Source of the DNA: Promethearchaeota archaeon
GTDB lineage: Archaea > Asgardarchaeota > Lokiarchaeia > Sigyniarchaeales > SOKP01
DNA: 64,000 nucleotides
Assembly (NCBI GenBank): GCA_030603385.1
Contig: JAUVXW010000009.1
Location: 62,001 to 126,000 of the forward strand
Reading direction: 5' to 3'
The position numbers and the translations under genes are program-made. This document shows positions 42,645-51,445 of the stretch, one piece after another. The stretch's first letter is position 1; every line of letters starts with the position of its first letter. The notes beneath the pieces are model-generated. The model had not been told where the DNA came from and did no database searches. It worked only from the letters and a program-made list of their open reading frames with translations.

Positions 42645-42927
42645 TGGTGTAATTTGGTTTAATTTCAAATCGAAAAATTTTTGATTTGAATTTTATCATG
42701 ATTTTGGTCATTGGATTTTTTCTCCAATGATGAACTTCCAAATTCTTTTTGGAAGTTGAACTTTCATTTGATTTTTGCTTTTAATTTCTTTAAAAGCAAT
42801 TTTTCATCAATCGTGATTTCAATACCTAAGAGATTCTCAGATGCTAAAAGTTATTTGTATGATTAGAAAATTTAAATAAATATAGAATATTATTCTAATT
42901 AATAGAATAACTCAAAGTGATTATTAG

Positions 42928-43497
42928 ATGGCTTTTATTTGTCCAGAACCAAATTGTAATAGAGAATTTGATAGTAAAGGATCACTGGCTCGACATAGAA
43001 ATTGGCATAGACCAGGATATAGGAAAAGTCTTTCAAAAATACATAAAGAAGTATGGAATCAACCAGGATTTAGAGAAAGTATGAGTGGAGAAAATAATCC
43101 TATATATGGTAAATTTGGAAAAGAAAGTAGTGCTTATAAAGAAGATGCTAAATATAAAGCAAATCATAGATGGATTAGAATACACTATCCTCCAGAAGAA
43201 TTTTGTAATAAATGCGAAATATGTGAAATAATAAATCTGAATTTAAATTTAGCTCAATTTAGACATGTAAATGTAAGGAATATGGAGGATCCAATGGTAG
43301 ATTACCTGTACATCTGCCCAAGAACAGAAAAGAATAGTTGCCATCGAATTTATGATACCTTATCTGATAAACAGAAAAAAGAATTATTGGAAGGAGCCAT
43401 TACAAGAGAAGAGAAATTAGAAAGAGTCAGAGAATATGTATTGAAAATAAAAAAATATTTATTAAATGGTTATATTTTTAGAAAGTTTAAAATCTAA
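42928..43497 (+). CDS. C2H2/NUMOD3/HNH-like nuclease protein
   Basis: 189 aa. An N-terminal C2H2 finger (CPEPNCNREF...SLARHRNWH), a NUMOD3-like MSGENNPIYGKFGKES, then a degenerate HNH-type zinc region (ANHRWIRIHY, CEICEI, AQFRHVNVRN, CHRIYD). It is the counterpart of the protein at 27041 without the ETGK module. The last gene of the element on the right. Homing-endonuclease-like proteins often lie at element borders. Confidence 0.68.
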   Translation: MAFICPEPNCNREFDSKGSLARHRNWHRPGYRKSLSKIHKEVWNQPGFRESMSGENNPIYGKFGKESSAYKEDAKYKANHRWIRIHYPPEEFCNKCEICEIINLNLNLAQFRHVNVRNMEDPMVDYLYICPRTEKNSCHRIYDTLSDKQKKELLEGAITREEKLERVREYVLKIKKYLLNGYIFRKFKI

Positions 43498-43816
43498 TAA
43501 ATTTGAGTATTAAATGAATGTATTATGGAAATTAATTATATATATAAAATCCTTTAAATATATCGATTATTCGAAAAAATTGGATTTAGTAAATATGAAA
43601 TAAGGATTTTATAGAAATTCAAAAATCTTAAAGATTATGATGTATTTAGTTTTTAGATCTAAAAAGATTATTATTAATATTTGTGTTCTAAAATCGTGTA
43701 AATCATAAATTATAATTAACGTAAAGAGAATTAGAAAATTCTTTAGAAATATTCATAAATTTATTAAAAAATTTTAAAAAGATTTGATAGACATTGTAAT
43801 TATAAAATTACTATTT
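43498..43816. other. Gene-free stretch at the presumed right border of the element
   Basis: AT-rich, no credible gene and no tRNA. It separates the nuclease-like protein from the Lrp regulator, where host-type gene content resumes. No clear duplicate of left-border sequence could be found by eye. Confidence 0.4.
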
Positions 43817-44380
43817 CTAAAAATTCCCACATCCGGTACATTTCGCGTCAAGATATGCGGCACAATTTTTGCAGATATTTCCACATTTGCTTTCTTGACT
43901 TTCTTGACTGAAAAGATTAAGAGGCAGATATTTTGGTAAAATGAGATCTGAAGCAAAGATTGAAGCTGAATGGAGAATTCCTTTTTTATTCGTAGGACCG
44001 CAATAATTTAGATATCTGTCTAGAACATCGACGTTTTGCCCAATGATTCCTAAAATTAGGTTATACTGACCAGTCACATGTGCTAACATAAAAACTCTTG
44101 GGCAATCTTCATAGGCTTTAATTACATTTTGCACTTCTTCGTAGTTACTCATTTCCATTAATATAAATGCAGCTTTGTATTGAAGTTTCTTAATATTAGT
44201 ATTCGCCTGGACCTTAAGAATCCCCTTATCTTCCAATTTTGTGATTCTTTTTGCTATTCCCGTATGACTCATAGTTTCGGTACCAGATTTAAATATGATT
44301 TTTTCTAAGTTTGTTAAGCTCTCACGCCCATTGTTAAATAATGCTTTTAATATTTGTTTATCAATACCATCTAATTGCAT
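43817..44380 (-). CDS. Lrp/AsnC-type regulator with C-terminal cysteine cluster
   Basis: 187 aa. The N-terminal winged helix (LDGIDKQILKALFNNGRESL, then HTGIAKRITKLEDKGIL) and a RAM-like dimer domain (KAAFILMEMSNYEEV, FMLAHVTGQYNLILGI) identify the Lrp family. A C-terminal extension CGNICKNC...CTGCGNF adds five cysteines and may bind zinc or an Fe-S cluster, giving redox or metal sensing. It is a candidate regulator of the nearby sulfur and hydrogenase operons; that link is inferred. Confidence 0.8.
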   Translation of the reverse strand: MQLDGIDKQILKALFNNGRESLTNLEKIIFKSGTETMSHTGIAKRITKLEDKGILKVQANTNIKKLQYKAAFILMEMSNYEEVQNVIKAYEDCPRVFMLAHVTGQYNLILGIIGQNVDVLDRYLNYCGPTNKKGILHSASIFASDLILPKYLPLNLFSQESQESKCGNICKNCAAYLDAKCTGCGNF

Positions 44381-44676
44381 AATTTCTAGTTTAATAATGA
44401 AATGATTAGTTAATATTATCTTGATTCACAGTTTTTAAAACATGTCGTTATAAATAATATAGTTATAACCATACTGCAGAAACTAACATTGTAAAAACTA
44501 TTTATTTCAAGTTGCAAATGAAGATAATTCTCCAATTAAAGTTATGGATATTTCGCAGCTTTTACTCGATTGCGAATTTTATTGAAAGATTTTCCAGAAT
44601 TCAAATAAATTATTAGTTTAACCATGAAAATTTATTAATTTTTATTTAAATTTGGAAAACTTTTAAGACTGCTTGT

Positions 44677-47088
44677 TTATTTAACGGTTAAAAATGAATA
44701 AGCTAATTCATTTTTTCTTTCTATCGTTAATTTATTACTTATAATAGGAAAATCAAAAATTATTTCACTTATATCCGAATTCGAGTTGAAACTTTCAAAT
44801 GAGCGAATGTTTATTCTAGATTTTGGAGGTGTTTCTAATTGAGTATCATTCAATTTCCCGTTTTCAAGTAACCTGAGCTCACCAATTGAATCGGATTGCT
44901 TTATTAATTCGTTTTTACTTTCTATAGTAAGTTTTTTACTAATAAAGGGATAATCAAAGACATTATCAATGTTATCTGAATTCAAAGAGATATTTTCAAG
45001 TGAGGGAATATTCTTAATAGATTTTGGGAGAGATATTAGTTGATTGTTATTCAAATTCAACTTTTTAAGTGATTTAAGCTTTCCAATTGAGTGAGGTAAA
45101 TATTTCAATTTGTTTCCATTTAACCATATTTCTTCAAGAGATAATAACGAACTTATTGATTTTGGAATTCGTAAAATATTATTTCCACTAATATTTAACT
45201 TTTCAAGCAAATGAAGTGAACCGATAGTGTCAGGAATCTTTTTTAATTGATTATCACTTAATTTGAGGATTTTAAGAGATGTTATTTGGTCAATACACTC
45301 TGGTAGAATCTCAATTTTATTACGAGAAGCATCCAAAAATTCAAGTGAAGAAAGAAGACATATTGATTCGGGAAATTTTTGTATTTTATTTCTGTTCAAA
45401 CATAAAACCTTAAGCGAAGCTAGAGATCCAAGCGAAATGGGAAGTTTTTCAATTTTATTCCAACCTAATTTCAGAGTTTCTAATGATCTCAGTAATCCAA
45501 TAGATCTGGGGAGGATTCTGAGTTTATTATCTTCTATACATAGAGTCTTGAGTGAAGAAACTGAATTTATTGAATCTGGGATTTTTTTCAAATTATTATT
45601 ATCTAAATTAAGGTTTTCAAGTGAATAGAGTAATCCAATCGAATGTGTTAGATATTCTATTTTGTTTGAATTTAAGTTTAATGATCTAAGAGATTTAAGA
45701 GCGCTTATTGATGATGGAATCTGCTTTAAATTGTTCTTACCGGCATTAAGCTTTTCTAATGACTCAAGATATCCAATAGAACTAGGGAGATTTGCTATAT
45801 TATTATTTTCTAAATTTAAATCTCGGAGAGAAGAAAGAGTTCCTATTGAATAAGGTAGTTTTTGTAATTTATTATTGCTTAAATTTAATATTCTAAGTGA
45901 AGTAAGAGAAGAAATAGACTTCGGGATAGCCTTAAGGTTATTTTCTTGTAAACCTAAAACTTTTAAATGTTTAAAAGATCCTATTGATTCAGGAAGGTTA
46001 TATAACCTACATCCTTTTAATATTAAAGAGCGAAGTGAATGAAAATGTTTAATGAAGTCTGGTATAGTAGTTATTGGTGCGCTTTCAATATGAATTGAAA
46101 TGACTTCTCCTTTCTCTACATTATATTCCATCGAGGGGTATTTGTTTTTAAAAAATGAAATAGTTATATAATTCCTTAAAATGTCTGATAATTTTGAAAG
46201 AGAAATATTTTCAATTTTCTGATGAGATTTTAATAGAGCTTTAATTGATAAACTGAATTTCTTATCAGATATTTTGTTTAATTGAGTAATCAAAGCATTT
46301 TTAGCTGTAATATTATTTAATCTTTCCAGAGCTTCTATTAAAGCAATTGAACTCTTATAGGTGAATTCATTCTTTAAAACCCATTGTAATGAGAAGAATT
46401 CTACCTTCCTTAAGTATTTTAAATTTTTTATTCCGATTATATCAGAACAATTTTCGAGTGATTCTCTATCACGCCAATATATTATTTGATTATCAACATT
46501 TGAAAAATCTAGTTCATTAATATATCCGCTTTCAATTTTGTAATTGATTTTATCAAATTTATTTTTCAAATTATTAATGGTGATTAAGCCTATAAGCATT
46601 TCTACTAATTTATCGGGAGAAGATTGTTCAATTATATTCTGAGTAAACAAGGGATTTATCCATTTCCACATCTTATCCCAGGAAATTTTTTTTATTTCAT
46701 TAATCAATGTTGAAACAATTCTATCATCACCGATTTTTTCCAAAGATTTAATCACTGTGATCAGACAATCATAAGAAGACTCATGTTGAAGAGTCCAAAG
46801 AAAAGGATTTAAAGCGTTTTTAATGAATTTATTTTTTATAACTTTTGCTGCGGAATATCGCAAATCTTCATTTGGTTCAGAGATTAATATTTGTTCTAAA
46901 ATTTTAAAAACTTTTACACTTTTAAGATCAAGTTTGTTTAATGTATCAATGCATTCCTTTCTAACTATATCATCTTCAATATTTTCAATTAGAGTAATTA
47001 ACAGATCTACGGTTTCTTTTTTACCCACTTTTTCTTTTAAGTAATTTTCATAAATTTTTTTTGGTATTAACCCCATTTTATATACCAT
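44677..47088 (-). CDS. HEAT plus leucine-rich-repeat protein
   Basis: 803 aa. Residues about 1-300 are HEAT-like helical repeats (EPNEDLRYSAAKVIKN). Residues about 340-720 are some 16 leucine-rich repeats of 23 aa with consensus LxxLxxLxLxxNxLxxLPxSI, the 'LPxSIGxL' subclass common in Roco and plant Ras-group LRR proteins. No GTPase domain is attached. It contains no membrane segment and is presumably a cytosolic scaffold. Such HEAT/LRR proteins are frequent in Asgard archaea. The ends of the LRR array read FDYPFISKKLTIESKNEL twice in slightly different form. Confidence 0.85.
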   Translation of the reverse strand: MVYKMGLIPKKIYENYLKEKVGKKETVDLLITLIENIEDDIVRKECIDTLNKLDLKSVKVFKILEQILISEPNEDLRYSAAKVIKNKFIKNALNPFLWTLQHESSYDCLITVIKSLEKIGDDRIVSTLINEIKKISWDKMWKWINPLFTQNIIEQSSPDKLVEMLIGLITINNLKNKFDKINYKIESGYINELDFSNVDNQIIYWRDRESLENCSDIIGIKNLKYLRKVEFFSLQWVLKNEFTYKSSIALIEALERLNNITAKNALITQLNKISDKKFSLSIKALLKSHQKIENISLSKLSDILRNYITISFFKNKYPSMEYNVEKGEVISIHIESAPITTIPDFIKHFHSLRSLILKGCRLYNLPESIGSFKHLKVLGLQENNLKAIPKSISSLTSLRILNLSNNKLQKLPYSIGTLSSLRDLNLENNNIANLPSSIGYLESLEKLNAGKNNLKQIPSSISALKSLRSLNLNSNKIEYLTHSIGLLYSLENLNLDNNNLKKIPDSINSVSSLKTLCIEDNKLRILPRSIGLLRSLETLKLGWNKIEKLPISLGSLASLKVLCLNRNKIQKFPESICLLSSLEFLDASRNKIEILPECIDQITSLKILKLSDNQLKKIPDTIGSLHLLEKLNISGNNILRIPKSISSLLSLEEIWLNGNKLKYLPHSIGKLKSLKKLNLNNNQLISLPKSIKNIPSLENISLNSDNIDNVFDYPFISKKLTIESKNELIKQSDSIGELRLLENGKLNDTQLETPPKSRINIRSFESFNSNSDISEIIFDFPIISNKLTIERKNELAYSFLTVK

Positions 47089-47252
47089 TTTTAACCTTAA
47101 TCGAGTCCAAGTTGAATTTACTTTACGAACCTCTTATCTGCTTCAACGAAACAATTCTTAATAACGATGGTTTTAAGAGGCTCTTTAGTTATAAATTGAT
47201 TTTAACCCAATCCAATGTGAATGTAGCGAAACTAAATTTCATTAAATTTCTA

Positions 47253-47444
47253 TCACATTTCAACATTCATCAGATTAGAATAAAGATCTTTCCCCTTTTT
47301 ATCTGTAATGGAAAATTTTAAACGTGGTGTTCCTGCTAATAATAGTTTAAAATATTGATCAGTATTTTTTTTTCCTTCAACTTCAAATTCAGGGAGGGTT
47401 ACTTTTTCTTCATGTTTAATTTCAATTAGGGTAGCGTCAACCAT
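47253..47444 (-). CDS. Small hypothetical protein, 63 aa
   Basis: Beta-rich (TLIEIKHEEKVTLPEFEVEG, then LKFSITDKKGKDLYS). No recognised family. It lies 164 bp upstream of the LRR gene and could be co-transcribed with it. It overlaps a longer non-credible frame on the plus strand. Confidence 0.5.
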   Translation of the reverse strand: MVDATLIEIKHEEKVTLPEFEVEGKKNTDQYFKLLLAGTPRLKFSITDKKGKDLYSNLMNVEM

Positions 47445-47630
47445 ACATTTTCAACTTTTTATTTTCAATTTACATTAATTTCTTTTACTTAAATTAGAAT
47501 TCGAAATGGTCATATATAAATATATCGTTTAAAGATTAATTTAAACAGCGCAATTGATTCTGGTTTCAATTTGCTACAAAATATTATTTAAAAGTTTAAG
47601 TTTGAAAATTTGTCAATAAACAAATTTTGT

Positions 47631-47760
47631 TTTAGGTTCAGTTAATAAGATTGATGAATTCTTTTGAATAATTATTCATTTTATTGTAAATTTCGTCTAT
47701 AAAGGTACCAATTCTAGCAATTCTTGCTAATTCTTAGAATAATTTAGCTAATTTGATAAT
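47631..47760 (+). repeat. 125-bp non-coding repeat, copy B
   Basis: Matches 7928-8052 nearly throughout, including the perfect dyad TGAATAATTATTCA (47665-47678) and CTATAAAGGTA. It lies about 185 bp upstream of tusA and reads in the same direction as that operon. The rest of 47445-47944 contains the tusA promoter and no gene. Confidence 0.7.
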
Positions 47761-47944
47761 AATACTAAAAAAAATATTTCTGATAAAAATACAGAGAAAA
47801 ACCATTCAATAAGTTATAGATAGAAATGTATAAGTTTCAAATCCCTATTAAATAATTTTAAATAGAGTAAAATATAATCCCAATTATCGATTTAATATCG
47901 AATATATATTCACAAAATTAAATAATAAAATAGGATTGAAGAAA

Positions 47945-48178
47945 ATGGTAGATATTACGGAAACACTGGATTGCACGGGCGAAGTATGTCCCTATCCAGA
48001 TGTAAAAAGCAAAAGAAAAGTAAAAAAGATGAATTCAGGAGAAGTCTTAGAAATATTAGTTGATTATCCTCTTTCAGCTGAAAGAATTCCCGAGACCATG
48101 GAATCTTTAGGGCATAAAGTGCTATCTGCTGATAAAACCGGAACTTCTGCTTGGAAGATTTTAATCCAAATAAAATAA
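47945..48178 (+). CDS. tusA: TusA-like sulfur carrier protein
   Basis: 77 aa SirA/TusA-fold protein that carries sulfane sulfur as a persulfide. The diagnostic CPYP (CPxP) follows LDCTGEV, and GEVLEILVDYPLSAERIP fits the second half of the fold. ATG 47945 was chosen over an upstream TTG (47936). First gene of the tusA-yeeE-dsrE/F/H-like operon. Confidence 0.9.
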   Translation: MVDITETLDCTGEVCPYPDVKSKRKVKKMNSGEVLEILVDYPLSAERIPETMESLGHKVLSADKTGTSAWKILIQIK

Positions 48179-48189
48179 GGTGAAAAAAA

Positions 48190-49236
48190 ATTTTAACTAG
48201 TGAATTTTGGTATGTATTAGTAGTAGGACTTCTAATAGGCGCGATTTTTGGTTTTATATTACAACGTGGAAGATTTTGCATGAACTCAGCCTTTAGAGAT
48301 ATCATCTTGTTGAAAGAATTTAAATTAGCAAAAGCAGTACTTGTTTCATTAGCAGTTTTAATGATTGGTTTTGCATTATTTGTCTTCGGGGATGTTATTA
48401 CTTTAGCTCCAAAAGGGTTTAAACCATGGAGTGCAATTGTTGGTGGCTTGGTTTTTGGAATTGGTATGGTTCTTGCAGCAGGATGTGCGAGTGGGACTAC
48501 ATATCGAGTAGGAGAAGGTATGATGGGTTCTTTTGTCGCAGCAATTGGATTGACTACAGGTGCAATGATGACATTTTCAAATAAGGCAATTCCTGCCCTT
48601 TCAGGAATTTTAAGTGTAGCTAAATCTGACTTACAACATGTTCTAATTGGAGATAAAACTCCGACAGGAAATGCACTTTTAATGCTTATTGTTGGCTTAG
48701 TGGGAATTGTATTAATGTTTATCTTCTGGGGATTACCGGCAATTAAGAAGAAAAGAGAAGCAAATGAACCAATGATAAAAACAGAGAATCTTGTAGATTC
48801 AACCTTTAAAAAGGCATATCCATGGTGGGTTACAGGTATTCTTATCGGAATAATATTAACCGCTGGTTATGTTGCTAGTAATGGCGTAATAGGTATTACT
48901 GGTGGCTGGATGGATATAGATACTTGGCTATTAACAAAAGATTCAGTTATGTGGGCCGGTTTTATAATCTTTGGTATTATTATTGGTGCTTTTGCAGGTG
49001 CTTATCTTGCTGGTGAATTCAAGTTTAGAGTCCCAAAGGATGGCTTTACGATAGTCAAACAATTTATCGGTGGCGGGTTAATGGGTTTTGGTGCTGTTGT
49101 CGCAATGGGGTGTAATATAACCAATATTTTAGGCGGTGTTCCACAACTTTCTTTACATAGTATCGTAACAGGCGTATGTATAGTGTTTGGCTCATGGATT
49201 GCAGCTTATCTGTTGTTCATGTGGAGAAAAGATTAA
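48190..49236 (+). CDS. YeeE/YedE-family sulfur-compound transporter, unusual start
   Basis: Membrane transporter with about nine helices and the family motifs LQRGRFCMNSAF, GCASGTTYRVGEG and MGCNITNILGGVPQ. In characterised members conserved Cys residues relay thiosulfate across the membrane. The first ATG (48280) lies after the conserved QRGRFC motif and would remove the first helix. Upstream the frame reads LTSEFWYVLVVGLLIGAIFG and opens after a TGA at 48181. No standard start codon occurs. Either ATT 48190 is used (AGGTGA 6 nt before it), or a one-base indel in the A8 run at 48183-48190 hides a GTG start at 48180 giving MKKILTSEFW. Confidence 0.85.
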   Translation: MLTSEFWYVLVVGLLIGAIFGFILQRGRFCMNSAFRDIILLKEFKLAKAVLVSLAVLMIGFALFVFGDVITLAPKGFKPWSAIVGGLVFGIGMVLAAGCASGTTYRVGEGMMGSFVAAIGLTTGAMMTFSNKAIPALSGILSVAKSDLQHVLIGDKTPTGNALLMLIVGLVGIVLMFIFWGLPAIKKKREANEPMIKTENLVDSTFKKAYPWWVTGILIGIILTAGYVASNGVIGITGGWMDIDTWLLTKDSVMWAGFIIFGIIIGAFAGAYLAGEFKFRVPKDGFTIVKQFIGGGLMGFGAVVAMGCNITNILGGVPQLSLHSIVTGVCIVFGSWIAAYLLFMWRKD

Positions 49237-49259
49237 ACATTGGAGATGATTAATTAAAA

Positions 49260-49622
49260 ATGGGAAGACTGGGAATTCTTTTTTTCAATGGGCCTTACCA
49301 AGCACAATCTTCAGAGACAGTAGTGAAATTAGCAAATGCAGCATTAGATAAAGGGCATGGCGTGCATATATTTTGTTATATGGATGCAGTTAATGCAGCT
49401 TTAGAAAATCAAAAAAATGTTGAAGGGATCTATAATATCGAAGAGGGATTTAAGGAAATCCTCGAGAAAGGAGCAACTGTAAGGTTATGCAATCTCTGTT
49501 TATTGGTTAGAGGCACTATGAAAAATTGTTTAAAAAGAGAATGTGGTGACGTTAAGAGAGCGGGAACACCTGATCTGGCAAAGATTATTGAAGAGACCGA
49601 TCGATTAGTTGTAATATGCTGA
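49260..49622 (+). CDS. dsrE: DsrE-family sulfurtransferase subunit
   Basis: 120 aa DsrE-like fold: GRLGILFFNGPYQAQSSETV, then VHIFCYMDAV, then RLCNLCLLVRG and KNCLKRECGD with conserved-position cysteines for persulfide transfer. Third gene of the sulfur-relay operon; partners are the DsrF- and DsrH-like genes that follow. Which Cys is catalytic cannot be decided by eye. Confidence 0.82.
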   Translation: MGRLGILFFNGPYQAQSSETVVKLANAALDKGHGVHIFCYMDAVNAALENQKNVEGIYNIEEGFKEILEKGATVRLCNLCLLVRGTMKNCLKRECGDVKRAGTPDLAKIIEETDRLVVIC

Positions 49623-49631
49623 GGTGATATC

Positions 49632-49976
49632 ATGTCTGAAGAAAAAGAGATAGTTATACTTTTACGGCAACCTCCTCATGGTATTTTGTACCCTGTTGAA
49701 GGTTTAAGGATGTCAGTTGCTGTGAGCGGAGATTTTGAACCAATAACTGTAGCGATTAACGATGGAGTGTATACATTTCTCAAAGATGTAGACAAAACTA
49801 TGTATTCAATGCACATTAACTTTTTAGAAGATATAGATTTGGAAATCTATGTGGATAAAAAATCACTTGATGAGCGTGGACTCACCAAAGACGATTTAAT
49901 TGACAGCGTTGAAATTAAGGAGCATGGAGAGATTTTAAAAATTATTCAAAATTCAACGGTTACCATACCATTTTAG
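49632..49976 (+). CDS. dsrF: DsrF-like sulfur-relay protein
   Basis: 114 aa. IVILLRQPPHGILYPVEGLR, then VAINDGVYTFLKD, and a C-terminal EILKIIQNSTVTIPF match the DsrEF fold of the second subunit. No catalytic Cys is present, as in known DsrF/TusC subunits. GAGGTGAT precedes the ATG. Confidence 0.75.
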   Translation: MSEEKEIVILLRQPPHGILYPVEGLRMSVAVSGDFEPITVAINDGVYTFLKDVDKTMYSMHINFLEDIDLEIYVDKKSLDERGLTKDDLIDSVEIKEHGEILKIIQNSTVTIPF

Positions 49977-49990
49977 GAGGTGTAGAAGTA

Positions 49991-50290
49991 ATGGGCAAAA
50001 AAGTTTTATATTTTATTTCAAGTGAAGATATAACAGGAATACAACTTGCTATGGAACATACAGATGAAGATGACGTTACTATATTTTTACTCCAGAACGC
50101 TGTCTATTTCGCAAATAAATCTAACGCAACAGTTTCCCAAGCTTTAAATCAAAAGAAAACAGTAGCAGCATGTAAAGAAGACATCGATGTTCGAGGTTTA
50201 AACAATTTCATTTCTGATAAAATAAAATTAATTTCATCTAGCGATGTTATTGATTTGATTTTTGAAAGTGAAACTATTATAAATATGTAG
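49991..50290 (+). CDS. dsrH: DsrH-like sulfur-relay protein
   Basis: 99 aa. VLYFISSEDITGIQLAMEHT, then VTIFLLQNAVYFANK, then KKTVAACKEDIDVRGL is a DsrH/TusB-like fold with one Cys in the expected loop. Completes a DsrEFH-like heterohexamer with the two preceding genes. GGAGGTG is 9 nt upstream. A T10 tract (about 50312-50321) after it may terminate the operon. Confidence 0.75.
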   Translation: MGKKVLYFISSEDITGIQLAMEHTDEDDVTIFLLQNAVYFANKSNATVSQALNQKKTVAACKEDIDVRGLNNFISDKIKLISSSDVIDLIFESETIINM

Positions 50291-50392
50291 TTAAATAAAT
50301 CGAAACACTTCTTTTTTTTTTACATAATTATTTTTATATTGTACTTGTTTTATAACCTAAATTCTTTTAATTTTTGTTTCAATCTTGCATTT

Positions 50393-51445
50393 ATGAGTAA
50401 AAAAAAAGAGAGTTTAGATGTAATCCGTTTGGCACATGGAGCTGGTGGAGTTTTACAAGAAAAATTAATAGATTTCATTACAAAAAATATTCCACTTAAA
50501 AAAGTAAATAATGGTATTGGTGTTGAAGAATTAGATGATGGTGCTACAATCCCTTTAGATAACTATAATAAAGAAATTGTTGTTACTGCAGATGGGCATA
50601 CGGTTTTTCCTTTATTTTTTCCTGGTGGAGATTTAGGAACTTTAAGTGTGTGCGGTACTGTAAACGATCTTTTAATGATGGGAGCAGAACCTGTTGCTCT
50701 AACCTCTATGATAATTATTGAAGAAGGATTCGAATTTGAAAAATTAGGAAAATTAGTTAATTCGATGAATTTGAAATCGAAGGAAGCAAACATTGCGATA
50801 ATTGCGGGAGATACTAAAGTAATGCCACGGGGTACATTAAATGAAATGATAATAGCCACAACTGGTATTGGAATTAAAGATAAAAAAATCAAGGTTTTAG
50901 ATAATCATCTAAAAGCTGGGGATAAGATTATTTTAACTGGAAGTATTGGAGATCATGGAACCGCATTAATGGCTTCTCGAGAAGGTTTAAATATTTCCAC
51001 TAATTTAAAATCAGACTTATCATTGTTAATTGATATTTATAACGCGATTCAATTCGAAATTAATAATAACTTAATTCATGCAATGAAGGATCCTACTCGT
51101 GGTGGTATTGCTGGAGCATTAAATAATTGGGCAGAAAAATCTAATGTGAGTATCTGGATTGAAGAAGAAAAAATTCCAATTAAGAAGCAAGTTGTCGCGA
51201 TATGTGATATGTTAGGTTTAGATTCTTACAATATAGCATGCGAAGGAAGGGCTCTCTTAGCGGTTGATCCCGTAAATTCAAAAATAATTTTAAAAAAAAT
51301 AAAATCTACTCAGATTGGGAAAGACGCTGAAATAATTGGAGAAGTGAAATCTGAGAATCCTAAAAGAGTTTTTTTAGAAACAATTGTGGGGGGCACCAGA
51401 TTTATAGATATGCCCTTAGGAGAACCAATCCCTAGGATTTGTTAA
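50393..51445 (+). CDS. hypE: HypE carbamoyl-phosphate-dependent hydrogenase maturation protein
   Basis: 350 aa AIR-synthase-fold protein that converts the C-terminal cysteine thiocarbamate to thiocyanate, the source of hydrogenase cyanide ligands. The sequence has HGAGGVLQEKLI, ADGHTVFPLFFPGGDLG, and ends PRIC, the invariant C-terminal motif. ATG 50393 was chosen; the frame extends to a TTG at 50339. It is transcribed toward the convergent HepT/MntA pair. Confidence 0.95.
   Translation: MSKKKESLDVIRLAHGAGGVLQEKLIDFITKNIPLKKVNNGIGVEELDDGATIPLDNYNKEIVVTADGHTVFPLFFPGGDLGTLSVCGTVNDLLMMGAEPVALTSMIIIEEGFEFEKLGKLVNSMNLKSKEANIAIIAGDTKVMPRGTLNEMIIATTGIGIKDKKIKVLDNHLKAGDKIILTGSIGDHGTALMASREGLNISTNLKSDLSLLIDIYNAIQFEINNNLIHAMKDPTRGGIAGALNNWAEKSNVSIWIEEEKIPIKKQVVAICDMLGLDSYNIACEGRALLAVDPVNSKIILKKIKSTQIGKDAEIIGEVKSENPKRVFLETIVGGTRFIDMPLGEPIPRIC

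Noticed and set aside
9840..43660. Possible attachment repeat (TTAGTTTTTA near 9848 and 43648)
   Set aside because: Only about 10 AT-rich bases agree, expected by chance in this sequence. No tRNA gene or longer direct repeat at both borders was found.
47061..47321. 86-codon plus-strand frame between the LRR gene and its upstream gene
   Set aside because: It has no ribosome site or motif and overlaps both the start of the LRR gene and the small leftward gene at 47253-47444.
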